A DNA stretch of 64,000 nt from Thermocaproicibacter sp036844765 (GTDB lineage Bacteria; Bacillota; Clostridia; Oscillospirales; Acutalibacteraceae). The translations under genes were made by a program, and so were the position numbers. Position 1 is the first letter of the stretch; each line of letters opens with the position of its first letter. The stretch is from positions 55,602 to 119,601 of the forward strand of contig DAIUFE010000002.1 of the NCBI GenBank assembly GCA_036844765.1, given 5' to 3'. The notes below the pieces were generated by a model. It was not told where the DNA came from and made no database searches. It saw nothing but the letters and a program-made list of their open reading frames with translations. Shown here in pieces: positions 41,293 to 49,625 of the stretch.

Positions 41293-42013
41293 GGATCTGC
41301 ACAAGAGCTTCCGCACGCTCGGCGGGGACGTGGAGGTCCTGAAAGGGATCGACCAGGAGATCGGGAAAGGGGAGAAGGTCGTCATCGTCGGCCCCTCCGG
41401 CTCCGGGAAAAGCACGTTCCTCCGCTGCCTGAACCTTCTGGAGCGGCCCACCGGCGGGGAGGTCTGGTTCGAGGGGAAGCGGATCGACCGGCCGGGATGC
41501 GACGTCGACGCGCTCCGCCGCAAAATCGGGATGGTCTTCCAGCACTTCAACCTGTTTCCGCACCTGACCATCCGGCAGAACGTCACGCTGGCGCCCGTCT
41601 CGCTGAAGCTGAAGACCCAGCGGCAGGCCGACGAGCAGGCCGAGGCCCTTCTGGGCCGCGTCGGTCTCGCGGACCGGGCGGTCGCCTACCCGGGGCAGCT
41701 TTCCGGCGGGCAGAAGCAGCGCGTGGCGATCGTCCGCGCGCTCGCCATGGAGCCGGACGTGATGCTGTTCGACGAGCCGACCAGCGCCCTCGACCCGGAG
41801 ATGGTGGGCGAGGTGCTCTCCGTGATGAAGGAGCTGGCACAGGAAGGCATGACGATGGTCGTGGTCACGCACGAAATGGCCTTCGCCCGCGAGGCGGCGA
41901 CCCGCGTGCTGTTCATGGCGGACGGGAAAATCGAGGAGGAGGCCCCTCCGGCGGAATTCTTCGACCATCCGAAAAGTCCGCGCCTGCGGGACTTTCTGTC
42001 GAAGGTGCTTTAA
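41279..42013 (+). CDS. Amino acid ABC transporter ATP-binding protein
   Basis: The GTG at 41279 follows AAAGGAGG (41261-41268) and gives 244 aa starting (M)ITVKDLHKSF. It has Walker A GPSGSGKST, the Q-loop VFQHFNLFPHLT, signature LSGGQKQRVAIVRALA, Walker B VMLFDEPTSALDPE and the switch His in VVTHEMAFA, all typical of GlnQ-type ATPases. It completes a three-gene transporter operon. The luxS promoter region follows directly. Confidence 0.95.
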   Translation: MITVKDLHKSFRTLGGDVEVLKGIDQEIGKGEKVVIVGPSGSGKSTFLRCLNLLERPTGGEVWFEGKRIDRPGCDVDALRRKIGMVFQHFNLFPHLTIRQNVTLAPVSLKLKTQRQADEQAEALLGRVGLADRAVAYPGQLSGGQKQRVAIVRALAMEPDVMLFDEPTSALDPEMVGEVLSVMKELAQEGMTMVVVTHEMAFAREAATRVLFMADGKIEEEAPPAEFFDHPKSPRLRDFLSKVL

Positions 42014-42037
42014 TCCGGCCCGCGTTTGTGGTAGAAT
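42009..42037 (+). promoter_or_regulatory. Possible luxS promoter
   Basis: TTTAAT (42009-42014), which overlaps the stop codon of the ATPase gene, and TAGAAT (42032-42037) preceded by TGG, 17 bp apart. The -10 is the left edge of a long palindrome. Confidence 0.45.
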
Positions 42038-42068
42038 GGGAACACGGCGAAACCGTGTTCCCATTCTA
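42032..42068. repeat. Perfect 16-bp inverted repeat upstream of luxS
   Basis: The arms 42032-42047 and 42053-42068 are exactly complementary around a CGAAA loop. No T-run follows on the plus strand. It may be the terminator of the transporter operon, an operator over the luxS transcription start, or a 5' mRNA-protecting stem. Confidence 0.75.
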
Positions 42069-42089
42069 TCTGCAAAGGGGTTTTATCCG

Positions 42090-42548
42090 ATGGACAAAAT
42101 CGCAAGTTTTCGTGTGGACCATACTAAGCTGCTGCCCGGGATCTATCTCTCCCGGGTCGACGGGGACATCGTCACCTACGATATCCGGATGAGAAAACCG
42201 AACGTGCCGCCCTATCTTCCCAACGCGGCCCTGCACACCATCGAGCATCTGTTCGCCACGTTCGCCCGCAACTCGGAATATGCGGACCGCGTGATCTATT
42301 TCGGGCCGATGGGTTGCCGCACCGGCTTCTATTTTCTGCTCCGGAATGTGGAAAAGGGCGACGCCGTCCGGCTGATCCGGCGCGTGTTCGAGCAGATCGC
42401 CGCATACGACGGCCCCATCCCGGGCGCCAGCGAAGCGGAGTGCGGCAACTACCGGGAGCACGACCTCGCGGGCGCCGTCGCGGAGGCGAAGGCGTTCCTG
42501 CCGGTCATCCGGGACTGGGACGAAACGAAACTGGGCTATAAAAACTGA
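42090..42548 (+). CDS. luxS: S-ribosylhomocysteine lyase LuxS
   Basis: LuxS cleaves S-ribosylhomocysteine to homocysteine and DPD, the autoinducer-2 precursor, in the activated methyl cycle. The 152-aa protein starts at ATG 42090 after AAAGGGG and shows FRVDHTKLLPGIYLSR, the metal-binding HTIEH (residues 49-53), FGPMGCRTGFYF (catalytic Cys) and ECGNYREHD (third metal ligand Cys118). pfs/mtnN is not adjacent. Its position after an amino acid transporter could hint at sulfur amino acid uptake, but that is weak. Confidence 0.97.
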   Translation: MDKIASFRVDHTKLLPGIYLSRVDGDIVTYDIRMRKPNVPPYLPNAALHTIEHLFATFARNSEYADRVIYFGPMGCRTGFYFLLRNVEKGDAVRLIRRVFEQIAAYDGPIPGASEAECGNYREHDLAGAVAEAKAFLPVIRDWDETKLGYKN

Positions 42549-42588
42549 AGGCCGGTCCGCTTTTTTTGGAAGAACCTTTCCCGAAGGC

Positions 42589-42617
42589 TTGCATTGCGGT
42601 AACTTTTGTGTTATAAC
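42589..42617 (+). promoter_or_regulatory. Promoter for the M23 peptidase gene
   Basis: TTGCAT (42589-42594), 17-bp spacer ending TGT, TATAAC (42612-42617). An overlapping alternative is TTGCGG (42594-42599) with TATAAA (42618-42623), 18 bp apart. Confidence 0.5.
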
Positions 42618-42667
42618 TATAAAGGTTACAAATTTGTAATGACTTCAGCGGGAAAGGGTTGTTCCCA

Positions 42668-44377
42668 TTGGGATTCCGTAAGGGGACGGCGCGGCGCAAG
42701 GTTTTGAAGCGCGCCGGCGGCAAGGCGCTGGACGCTTTCTGCCGCTTTTTATATGTGACCGGGATTCAGACCGTCCGCATCGAGAAACGTCTCTGGCGAA
42801 GGGCCGTCCGCGTCGGGCGGCCTCTCGTCCAGCTTTTCCGCACCTTTTATTTTGTTCTGGTCGGGAACCGCCTGTTCCGCGTTTACCGCGGGCTGGTTTC
42901 GGTCCCCAAAAGTCTTTCCGATACGGGCCGGCGTCTTTCACTGGCGCGCCGGAAGGGCTTTTTTTACGTCTGGGGGGAAATCTTTTCCCTCTTGCGCGGC
43001 GGCTGCGCCGTGCTGCGCCGCTTTTTCCTCGCGCTGCTGAAAATCGCCGTGCCGGCCGCGTCCTTCGTGTTCCTGGCGCTCACCGTGCGGTACTGGAACC
43101 GCCTGGATTTCGGCCTGTACCTGACGAACGGCGGGCGGCAGATCGCCATGATCCGCGACGAAAGCGTCTATGAGACGGCGGCGGAGATGGTCCGGCAGCG
43201 CATGGTGCACGATACGGCCCGACAGGAGGACGGCGTCCGGTTCGCGCCGCGGTTCCGGCTGAGCACGGCGGAAAACTCCAGCTTCACGACGGCGGCCTCG
43301 GTCTGCGACCTGCTGATCCGGCAGTCGAACGGGATCATCGAGGAGGCGGGGGGGCTGTATGTGGACGGCGAGCTGGTCGGCGCCGTGAAAAACGCGGCAG
43401 ACCTGCGTTATATGCTGCAGAACCGCCTGGATTCCGCGCGGGGCGGAGACAGCGGGGCGCAGGCCCGTTTCGTCCAGAACATCCAGATCGTGAGCGGCCT
43501 TTTCCCGACCACCTCCATCATCGGCACGGAGGAGATGCAGAAGCGGATCGGCGGCGTTTCCAAGTCCGGGACCGCCTATCTCGTGCGGGAGGGCGACACC
43601 GTCACCTCGATCGCCAAAGCGAACCGCACCACCGTCGCGGAGCTGAATAAAATCAACGGGAACACCCTCGGGGATTCCATCCATCCGGGCGATCTGATCA
43701 CGCTGGAGACCGCCGTGCCGAAGCTCGCCGTGGAGCTGATCAAAACCGTGACGTACGACCAAACGCTCCCTTATTCCACCGTCACGCAGAACGACGACAC
43801 CCGCTACACCGACTATACCCGCGTGCTGACGCAGGGCTCCGACGGAAAACAGCGCTGCGTCGACCGCGTGCATCTCGTGAACGGAACGGAAACCGCGCGC
43901 GAGCCCGTCCGCCGGCAGGTCCTGGTCCAGCCCGTCAATAAGACGGTGGTCGTCGGGACGAAAAAGCGCCCGCAGAACGAAAAGGGCGTTCCGAGCGGCA
44001 AGCTGATGTGGCCGGTCCCCTCCCTGCACACGATCACGACGTATTTCACCTGGCGGTGGGGCTCTTTCCATTACGGAATCGATATTTCCGGCGTCGGGGC
44101 GTACGGCAGGACGATCGTGGCCGCGGACGGCGGCACGGTCGTCGAGGCCGGCTGGAACGGCGGCGGCTACGGCAACCGCGTGGTGATCTCCCACGGCGGC
44201 GGGCTGCAGACGCTTTACGCCCACTGTAGCAGGCTGCTGGTCTCGGCCGGGCAGAAGGTCTCCAAGGGACAGGCCGTCGCGCGCATCGGCAGCACGGGAT
44301 ATTCCACGGGTGCCCACTGCCATTTTGAAGTGATTAAAAACGGAACGAAGGTGAACCCGCTGAAATACGTTTCATAA
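42668..44377 (+). CDS. M23-family peptidase with LysM and G5-like domains, membrane-anchored
   Basis: I chose the TTG at 42668, 9 nt after GGAAAGGG (42651-42658); the product is 569 aa. A long Arg-rich cytoplasmic N-terminus (about 1-120) is followed by one membrane helix (IAVPAASFVFLALTVRYW). Outside lie a LysM motif (TAYLVREGDTVTSIAKANRTTVAELNKIN, near residues 300-330), a G5-like region (about 360-440) and a C-terminal M23 domain with HYGIDISG, NRVVISHGGGLQTLYAH and HCHFEV as zinc/catalytic elements. Such proteins cut peptidoglycan cross-bridges; in sporeformers some act in engulfment (SpoIIQ-like). It has its own promoter. Confidence 0.92.
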   Translation: MGFRKGTARRKVLKRAGGKALDAFCRFLYVTGIQTVRIEKRLWRRAVRVGRPLVQLFRTFYFVLVGNRLFRVYRGLVSVPKSLSDTGRRLSLARRKGFFYVWGEIFSLLRGGCAVLRRFFLALLKIAVPAASFVFLALTVRYWNRLDFGLYLTNGGRQIAMIRDESVYETAAEMVRQRMVHDTARQEDGVRFAPRFRLSTAENSSFTTAASVCDLLIRQSNGIIEEAGGLYVDGELVGAVKNAADLRYMLQNRLDSARGGDSGAQARFVQNIQIVSGLFPTTSIIGTEEMQKRIGGVSKSGTAYLVREGDTVTSIAKANRTTVAELNKINGNTLGDSIHPGDLITLETAVPKLAVELIKTVTYDQTLPYSTVTQNDDTRYTDYTRVLTQGSDGKQRCVDRVHLVNGTETAREPVRRQVLVQPVNKTVVVGTKKRPQNEKGVPSGKLMWPVPSLHTITTYFTWRWGSFHYGIDISGVGAYGRTIVAADGGTVVEAGWNGGGYGNRVVISHGGGLQTLYAHCSRLLVSAGQKVSKGQAVARIGSTGYSTGAHCHFEVIKNGTKVNPLKYVS

Positions 44378-44450
44378 CGCTTTATATTTTAGAATAAAAT
44401 TGAAAATATTTGTTCAGGCTTCCCATATAAGAATTCCGGGCGGGAAATTG

Positions 44451-44479
44451 TTGACTTTTACGGGCCCGTGTATTATGAT
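44451..44479 (+). promoter_or_regulatory. Strong sigma-A promoter upstream of the murA leader
   Basis: TTGACT (44451-44456), 17-bp spacer, TATGAT (44474-44479). The transcript would have about 250 nt before the murA start, or would be a separate small RNA. Confidence 0.65.
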
Positions 44480-44691
44480 CAGTTAGAGTTCCGCCAAAAG
44501 CGGGCGCGGAGACCGTCCGCGCGCCTTTTCCGGCGGCTGTCGTTTTGCCCGGCCGGCGCGGCTTTTATGAGGGCCGCTCCGGCGGAAACCGCGGGAATCG
44601 TTTTGCCGGCCGCAGGCGGCGGAGTCCTTTTTGCCTGTATATTTTTGCTGCCGCTTCCCGCGCGGCAAGGCGGATTGAAACCGCTCAAGCT

Positions 44692-44700
44692 TGTTATAAT
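44692..44700 (+). promoter_or_regulatory. Extended -10 promoter close to murA
   Basis: TGTTATAAT (44692-44700), a perfect -10 with TG. A TTGAAA at 44675-44680 is only 14 bp upstream, too near for a normal -35. Confidence 0.5.
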
Positions 44701-44736
44701 AGTACTGTTTGAATTTTAAGATTGGAGCGTACCGGA

Positions 44737-46020
44737 TTGGATAAATTCGTGATCAGGGGCGGACGCCGCCTGAGGGGAGAAGTGGCGGTCAGCGGTGCGA
44801 AAAACGCCGCGATTGCGATCATTCCCGCGGCGATTCTTTCGGACGGGGTCTGCCGCATTGAAAATGTCCCCGATATCACCGACGTTGCTTCCATTACAAG
44901 GATTCTCTACGACCTGGGCGCCGGAGTGCGCAATATCGATTCCTCCACGCTGGAGATCGATCCCCGCCCGATCCGGACGCATGTTGCGACGGAAGACCTG
45001 GCCCGCCACATGCGCGGCTCCTACTATCTTCTCGGCGCGCTGCTCGGGCGGTTCCACCACGCCGTCGTGACCATGCCGGGCGGCTGCGACCTCGGCGTCC
45101 GGCCGATCGACCAGCACCTCAAGGGGTTCGCCGCGCTCGGCGCGAAGCACCGCCTGGAAAACGGGATGGTGGACGTCCGCGCGGAGCGCCTGACCGGCAA
45201 CAGTGTGTACCTCGACGTGGTCTCCGTCGGCGCGACGGCCAACATCATCCTCGCCGCCGTGAAGGCGGAGGGCGTCACCGTGATCGAGAACGCCGCGAAG
45301 GAGCCGCATATCGTGGACCTCGCGAACTTTCTGAACTCGATGGGGGCGGATATCCGGGGCGCGGGGACCGACGTGATCAAAATCTACGGCGTCCGGCACC
45401 TGAGCGGCACGACTTATTCGATCATTCCGGACCCGATCGAGGCCGGGACTTATATGGCGGCGGCGGCCGCCACCTGCGGCGACGTGCTCGTCAAAAACGT
45501 GATTCCCAAGCACCTGGAATCCATCTCCGCCAAGCTGGAGGAAATGGGCGTCACCGTCGAGGAGTTCGACGACTCGGTGCGGGTCACGCGCACCGGCAAG
45601 CTGAGCAAGTGCAACGTGAAGACGATGCCGCATCCGGGTTTCCCGACCGATATGCAGCCGCAGATCTGCGTGCTGCTCTCCCTGGCGGAGGGAACGAGCA
45701 TCATCAACGAAAACGTATGGGACAACCGCTTCCGCTATGTGGACGAGCTCAAGCGCATGGGCGCGCAGGTTTCCGTGGACGGCAAGATCGCCGTCGTGGA
45801 GGGTGTGGACCATCTGGAGGGCGCGCCGGTCAAGGCGCCGGACCTCCGGGCGGGGGCGGCCCTGGTGATCGCGGGGCTGTGCGCGCGGGGAACGACCCAG
45901 ATCGAGAACATCGACCAGATCGAGCGCGGCTACGAAAGCATCGACGCGAAGCTCCGCCTTCTGGGCGGCGATATCCGCCGGGTCCCGGTTCCGCCGGCGC
46001 GGACGGCGCAGGCGATCTGA
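44737..46020 (+). CDS. murA: UDP-N-acetylglucosamine 1-carboxyvinyltransferase MurA
   Basis: MurA makes the first committed step of peptidoglycan synthesis and is the target of fosfomycin. The TTG at 44737, 9 nt after GGAG, gives the family start (M)DKFVIRGGRRLRGEV and 427 aa. It has SGAKNAAIAIIPA, the catalytic cysteine in MPGGCDLGVRPID (Cys117), VSVGATANIILAAVKAEG, IPDPIEAGTYMAA, HPGFPTDMQPQ and ENVWDNRF. A TTG at 44722 would add five residues without a better ribosome-binding site. Cys at the active position predicts fosfomycin sensitivity of this enzyme. Confidence 0.96.
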   Translation: MDKFVIRGGRRLRGEVAVSGAKNAAIAIIPAAILSDGVCRIENVPDITDVASITRILYDLGAGVRNIDSSTLEIDPRPIRTHVATEDLARHMRGSYYLLGALLGRFHHAVVTMPGGCDLGVRPIDQHLKGFAALGAKHRLENGMVDVRAERLTGNSVYLDVVSVGATANIILAAVKAEGVTVIENAAKEPHIVDLANFLNSMGADIRGAGTDVIKIYGVRHLSGTTYSIIPDPIEAGTYMAAAAATCGDVLVKNVIPKHLESISAKLEEMGVTVEEFDDSVRVTRTGKLSKCNVKTMPHPGFPTDMQPQICVLLSLAEGTSIINENVWDNRFRYVDELKRMGAQVSVDGKIAVVEGVDHLEGAPVKAPDLRAGAALVIAGLCARGTTQIENIDQIERGYESIDAKLRLLGGDIRRVPVPPARTAQAI

Positions 46021-46066
46021 TCGTTCCGGAACCGGCCGTCCGCCGGTTTTTTCTTTTGGAGGCAAA

Positions 46067-46858
46067 ATGGCGAGATTTTGTCCGCTTTTCAGCGGAAGCA
46101 GTGGAAACTGCTATTACATAGGTTCCGCCCGCGAGGGGATCCTGATCGACGCCGGCCGTTCGGCCCGGCAGATCGCGGCGATGCTGAAGCGGTGCGGGAT
46201 CGAGCCCTCGGCCGTCAAAGCCGTTTTTGTGACCCATGAGCATTCCGACCATATCGCCGGCCTGCGCGTGTTTGCGTCGCGCTTCCGCCTGCCGGTCTAC
46301 GCCTCCGGCGGAACGCTGGCCGCGCTGGACGGGATGGGCTGCCTGGACCCCGCTTTTCCCAGCCGCGAGATCGGCGGCGGGGTCGAGTGCGCCGGCATGT
46401 CCGTGACGCCGTTTCCGATTTCCCACGACAGCGCGGAATGCGTCGGCTACCGGGTCGAGCTGGAGGACGGGCGCACCGTCGCCCTCTCCACGGACCTGGG
46501 GTGCCTTTCGGCGGAAACGCGGCGCTCGCTGACCGGGGCGGATCTGGTGGTGCTGGAATCGAACCACGACGTCGGCATGCTGCAGAACGGGCCGTATCCC
46601 TATCCGCTCAAGCGGCGCATCCTCTCAAAAACGGGGCACCTTTCCAACACGGACTGCGCCGCGGAGCTGGGGGGCCTGGCGGCCTCCGGCACCACGCGCT
46701 TCGTCCTCGCGCACCTGAGCGCCGAAAACAACACGCCCGAGCTCGCCTATCAGACCGCGCTGTGCTCGCTGACCCTCTCCGGCCTGAAGGCGGGAAGGGA
46801 TTTCGAGCTCTATGTGGCCCCCCGGGAGAATTCCGGGGGGAAGATTCTGATCTTCTGA
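46067..46858 (+). CDS. yycJ: YycJ/WalJ-type metallo-beta-lactamase-fold hydrolase
   Basis: The 263-aa protein begins MARFCPLFSGSSGNCYYIGS, typical of YycJ, and has the metal-binding THEHSDHIAGL near residues 59-69, FPISHDSAECVGYRV, LSTDLGCLS and ESNHD. YycJ has been described as a 5'-to-3' exonuclease linked to the WalRK cell-wall system in Bacillus; here walRK is not adjacent. It precedes rlmH by 4 bp, and yycJ-rlmH proximity is known in Firmicutes. Confidence 0.9.
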   Translation: MARFCPLFSGSSGNCYYIGSAREGILIDAGRSARQIAAMLKRCGIEPSAVKAVFVTHEHSDHIAGLRVFASRFRLPVYASGGTLAALDGMGCLDPAFPSREIGGGVECAGMSVTPFPISHDSAECVGYRVELEDGRTVALSTDLGCLSAETRRSLTGADLVVLESNHDVGMLQNGPYPYPLKRRILSKTGHLSNTDCAAELGGLAASGTTRFVLAHLSAENNTPELAYQTALCSLTLSGLKAGRDFELYVAPRENSGGKILIF

Positions 46859-46862
46859 CGCC

Positions 46863-47342
46863 ATGCTGAAAATCCGTCTGATCTGCATCGGCAAACTGAA
46901 AGAATCGTACTGGCGCGACGCCTGCTCGGAATACGAAAAGCGGATGCGCCCCTTCTGCCGTTTCTCGGTCTTGGAGCTGCCGGAAACCCGCCTGCCCGCC
47001 GCGCCCTCGCCGGCGCAGATTTCCGCCGCGCTGGAGGAGGAGGGCCTCCGCATCCTGAAGGCGGCCGCCGGCTCCGCGCTCGCCGCGCTGTGCGTGGAGG
47101 GGACGCCTTTTTCCTCCGAGCGGCTTGCGGGATGGATCGGGGAGAGGGAGCTTCACGGCGCCGGCGCCGTCGCCTTTGCGGTCGGCAGCTCGTACGGCCT
47201 GAGCGGAGAAGTCAAGCGCCGGGCGGAGCTGCGGCTTTCGATGTCGCCCATGACCTTCCCGCATCAGCTGGCGCGCGTGATGCTGTGCGAGCAGCTGTAC
47301 CGGGCCTTCCAGATCCTCGGCCACGGAAAATACCATAAATAG
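46863..47342 (+). CDS. rlmH: 23S rRNA (pseudouridine-1915-N3)-methyltransferase RlmH
   Basis: RlmH is a SPOUT methyltransferase acting on assembled 70S ribosomes. The 159-aa length is exact for the family, with MLKIRLICIGKLKESYWRDACSEYEKRM at the N-terminus, ALCVEGTPFSSERLA, FAVGSSYGLSGEVKRRAELRLSMSPMTFPHQLARVMLCEQLYRAFQI and the C-terminal GHGKYHK. It forms a unit with the preceding yycJ gene. A short stem (47341-47347 with 47351-47357) at its end overlaps the marR -35. Confidence 0.97.
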   Translation: MLKIRLICIGKLKESYWRDACSEYEKRMRPFCRFSVLELPETRLPAAPSPAQISAALEEEGLRILKAAAGSALAALCVEGTPFSSERLAGWIGERELHGAGAVAFAVGSSYGLSGEVKRRAELRLSMSPMTFPHQLARVMLCEQLYRAFQILGHGKYHK

Positions 47343-47356
47343 CGGAACGATTCCGC

Positions 47357-47385
47357 TTGAACGGCGGCTTTTTCGGTGCTATAAT
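47357..47385 (+). promoter_or_regulatory. Sigma-A promoter of the marR-ABC exporter operon
   Basis: TTGAAC (47357-47362), a 17-bp spacer ending TGC, and a perfect TATAAT (47380-47385). Confidence 0.8.
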
Positions 47386-47412
47386 TTAGGAAGCTAACTG
47401 TTAGGATACTAA
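47386..47412. promoter_or_regulatory. Tandem palindromic operator for the MarR regulator
   Basis: Two copies of one 12-bp palindrome follow the -10 directly: TTAG-GAAG-CTAA (47386-47397) and TTAG-GATA-CTAA (47401-47412). Their centres are 15 bp apart. The position over the transcription start suits repression, and TTAG/CTAA half-sites are typical of MarR/MepR-type regulators. Confidence 0.68.
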
Positions 47413-47444
47413 TCGTAAGCGCGGACGGAAAGGGGTGCTCCGAT

Positions 47445-47873
47445 ATGCCGGTGGGGCTTCATCTGGCGCTGGTCAAAACGTATCACGCGCAAAAAAACCG
47501 GACGCGGCCGCGGATGGCGAAGATCGGCCTTTCGCCCGGGCAGCCGAAGGTGCTGAACTATCTTTCCCGCCACGACCGCTGCATGCAGAAAGAGATCGCA
47601 GAGGCGTCCGATATCGAGCCGGCCACGGTCTCGCAGATTCTGGACCACATGGAGCAGGCGGGGCTGGTCCGGCGCTCCGCGCCCGCCGAGCGGAGGCGGG
47701 CGGAATCCGTCTGCCTGACGGAAAAGGGGAGAGAAGCCTATGAAAAATGGAAGCTTCTCTGCACACAGATCGAAGCGGAATCGCTCAAAGGGTTCACGGG
47801 AGACGAAACCGAGCGGTTTCTGGATTATCTCGGCCGCATGTACCGGAATCTGACGGGAAAGGAACTGGCGTAG
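47445..47873 (+). CDS. MarR-family transcriptional regulator
   Basis: The 142-aa winged-helix protein has GLSPGQPKVLNYLSRHDRCMQKEIAEASDIEPATVSQILDHMEQAGLVRRS, then the wing ERRRAESVCLTEKGREAYE and a C-terminal dimerisation helix. GGAAAGGGG (47428-47435) precedes the ATG. It lies behind a palindromic operator and ahead of two ABC exporter genes, so it is most likely an autorepressor whose ligand is an exported toxic compound. The ligand is unknown. Confidence 0.93.
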   Translation: MPVGLHLALVKTYHAQKNRTRPRMAKIGLSPGQPKVLNYLSRHDRCMQKEIAEASDIEPATVSQILDHMEQAGLVRRSAPAERRRAESVCLTEKGREAYEKWKLLCTQIEAESLKGFTGDETERFLDYLGRMYRNLTGKELA

Positions 47874-47900
47874 CGATCCGATTATTCTGGGGGAAAACAA

Positions 47901-49625
47901 GTGCTGAAACGACTGTTTGCTTATTTTCAGAAATACCGCAGGGATCTTTATATCGGCATGGTATGCGTGGTGCTGGAGTCCGTGTTTGAGCTCGTGATCC
48001 CGCTCATCATGGCGGATATCATCGACGTCGGCGTCGCGCGCAGGGACACCGGATATATCCTTCAAAGAAGCTTGCTGATGGGGGCCTGCGCCCTCGCTTC
48101 GCTTGCCCTCGGCGCGTTTTACGCACGCTATTCCGCCCGCGCGGGGGAGGGGTTCGGCACGGAGCTGCGCGAGGCGGAATACCGGCGGGTGCAGGGGTAT
48201 TCCTTTTCCAACCTGGACCATTTCAGCACCGCTTCGCTGATCACGCGGCTGACGAGCGACATCACTGTGCTGCAGAACGCCGTCTGCAACGGCCTGCGCC
48301 CCATCGTCCGCGGGCCGGCCATGCTCGTGATGGGTCTCACGATGTCCATCGTGATGAGCCCGAAGCTGGCGCTCGTTTTTCTGACGGCCATCCCGATCCT
48401 CGCGTCCTGCCTGTTCCTGATCTTAAAAAAACTCGGCCCGCTGTACGCTTCCATGCAGCGGGCGCTCGACCGCGTGAACGCGATCGTGCAGGAAAACCTG
48501 ATCGCCATCCGCACGGTCAAGTCCTACGTGCGGGAAGAGGGCGAGTGCCGGAAATTCGGCGGCGTGAACGAGAACGTCCGCTCGTCCTCCGAGCGCGCGT
48601 TCCACTTTGCCACGCTGAACATGCCGTGTTTTCAGGCGGTCATGTACTCCGTGATCGTCTGCATCCTCTGGTTCGGCGGGAACATGATCCACGCGGGCTC
48701 CCTTCAGGTGGGCAAGCTGACCGGCTTCCTGAGCTATGTGCTCCAGATCCTGAACTCCCTGATGATGATCTCCAACGTGTTCCTGATGCTGAGCCGCTCG
48801 ATGACCTCCGCCGAGCGGATCTTCGAGGTGCTGGACGAGCCGCCCGCCATCGCGGACGGCCCCGGACACGCCTCGGTGGAGCGCGGAGACGTGGATTTCG
48901 ACCACGTCTATTTCAAATACCGGCCCACGGCGAAGGAATACGTGCTTTCGGATATTTGCCTCCATATCGACGCGGGCAGCACGGTGGGCGTGATCGGCGG
49001 CACCGGCTCCGCCAAATCCTCGCTCGTGCAGCTGATCCCGCGGCTGTACGACGTCTCCGGCGGCGTGCTGCGCGTGGACGGCCGGGACGTGCGGGAGTAT
49101 TCGCTGGAGCACTTGCGCGACGCGGTCGGGGTCGTCCTGCAGAAGAACACCCTGTTTTCGGGGACGATCCTCGAAAACCTGAAATGGGGCAACGGGCGCG
49201 CGACCCAAAAAGAGCTGGACTGGGCGTGCGGCGTCGCCTGCGCCGACGAATTCCTCTCCCGCATGCCGCAGGGATATGAGACGGACCTGGGGCAGGGGGG
49301 CGTGAACGTCTCCGGCGGCCAGAAACAGCGCCTCTGCATCGCCCGGGCCCTGCTCAAGCGCCCGAAGATCCTGATCCTGGACGATTCCACCAGCGCCGTC
49401 GACACCGCCACGGAGGCGCGCATCCGGGACAATCTGAACCGCGAGCTGCGCGGCACGACGAAGATCGTCGTCACGCAGCGGCTGAATTCGATCCGAGGCG
49501 CGGACCGGATCGTCGTGATCGAAAACGGCAGAGTCAACGGGATCGGCACGCACGAGCAGCTCCTCGCGCGCAACCCGATCTACCGGGATTTCTACGAACT
49601 TCAGGAAAAGGGGGCCGCCGTCTGA
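47901..49625 (+). CDS. ABC exporter subunit with degenerate ATP site (heterodimer half 1)
   Basis: The GTG at 47901 follows TGGGGGAA; the product is 574 aa. An N-terminal six-helix exporter domain (about residues 15-310) precedes the nucleotide-binding domain with Walker A GGTGSAKSS, signature NVSGGQKQRLCIARALLK and Walker B ILILDDSTSAVDT. Asp replaces the catalytic Glu after Walker B, as in the non-hydrolysing half of heterodimeric exporters such as BmrCD and TM287/288. It overlaps the next gene by 1 bp; together they form one multidrug-type exporter. Confidence 0.93.
   Translation: MLKRLFAYFQKYRRDLYIGMVCVVLESVFELVIPLIMADIIDVGVARRDTGYILQRSLLMGACALASLALGAFYARYSARAGEGFGTELREAEYRRVQGYSFSNLDHFSTASLITRLTSDITVLQNAVCNGLRPIVRGPAMLVMGLTMSIVMSPKLALVFLTAIPILASCLFLILKKLGPLYASMQRALDRVNAIVQENLIAIRTVKSYVREEGECRKFGGVNENVRSSSERAFHFATLNMPCFQAVMYSVIVCILWFGGNMIHAGSLQVGKLTGFLSYVLQILNSLMMISNVFLMLSRSMTSAERIFEVLDEPPAIADGPGHASVERGDVDFDHVYFKYRPTAKEYVLSDICLHIDAGSTVGVIGGTGSAKSSLVQLIPRLYDVSGGVLRVDGRDVREYSLEHLRDAVGVVLQKNTLFSGTILENLKWGNGRATQKELDWACGVACADEFLSRMPQGYETDLGQGGVNVSGGQKQRLCIARALLKRPKILILDDSTSAVDTATEARIRDNLNRELRGTTKIVVTQRLNSIRGADRIVVIENGRVNGIGTHEQLLARNPIYRDFYELQEKGAAV

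Larger units (their letters stand above)
44378..44736. other. 359-bp intergenic region with two promoters and a GC-rich structured leader
   Basis: No gene is supported; a short open frame at 44468-44719 has no ribosome-binding site and low-complexity content. The region contains an AT-rich stretch (44378-44440), a strong promoter (44451-44479), a GC-rich segment 44486-44690 with several possible stems (for example GGCGCGGA near 44502-44509 with TCCGCG near 44515-44520, followed by TTTT), and an extended -10 close to murA. Confidence 0.65.

Noticed and set aside
44468..44719. An 83-codon plus-strand open frame upstream of murA
   Set aside because: No Shine-Dalgarno sequence, no similarity to known families, and it overlaps the murA -10 and promoter-proximal structure.
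47901..49625. Ala in Walker A (GGTGSAKSS) as a sign of a dead transporter
   Set aside because: Substitutions at this position are tolerated in heterodimeric exporters, and the partner subunit has a full catalytic site.
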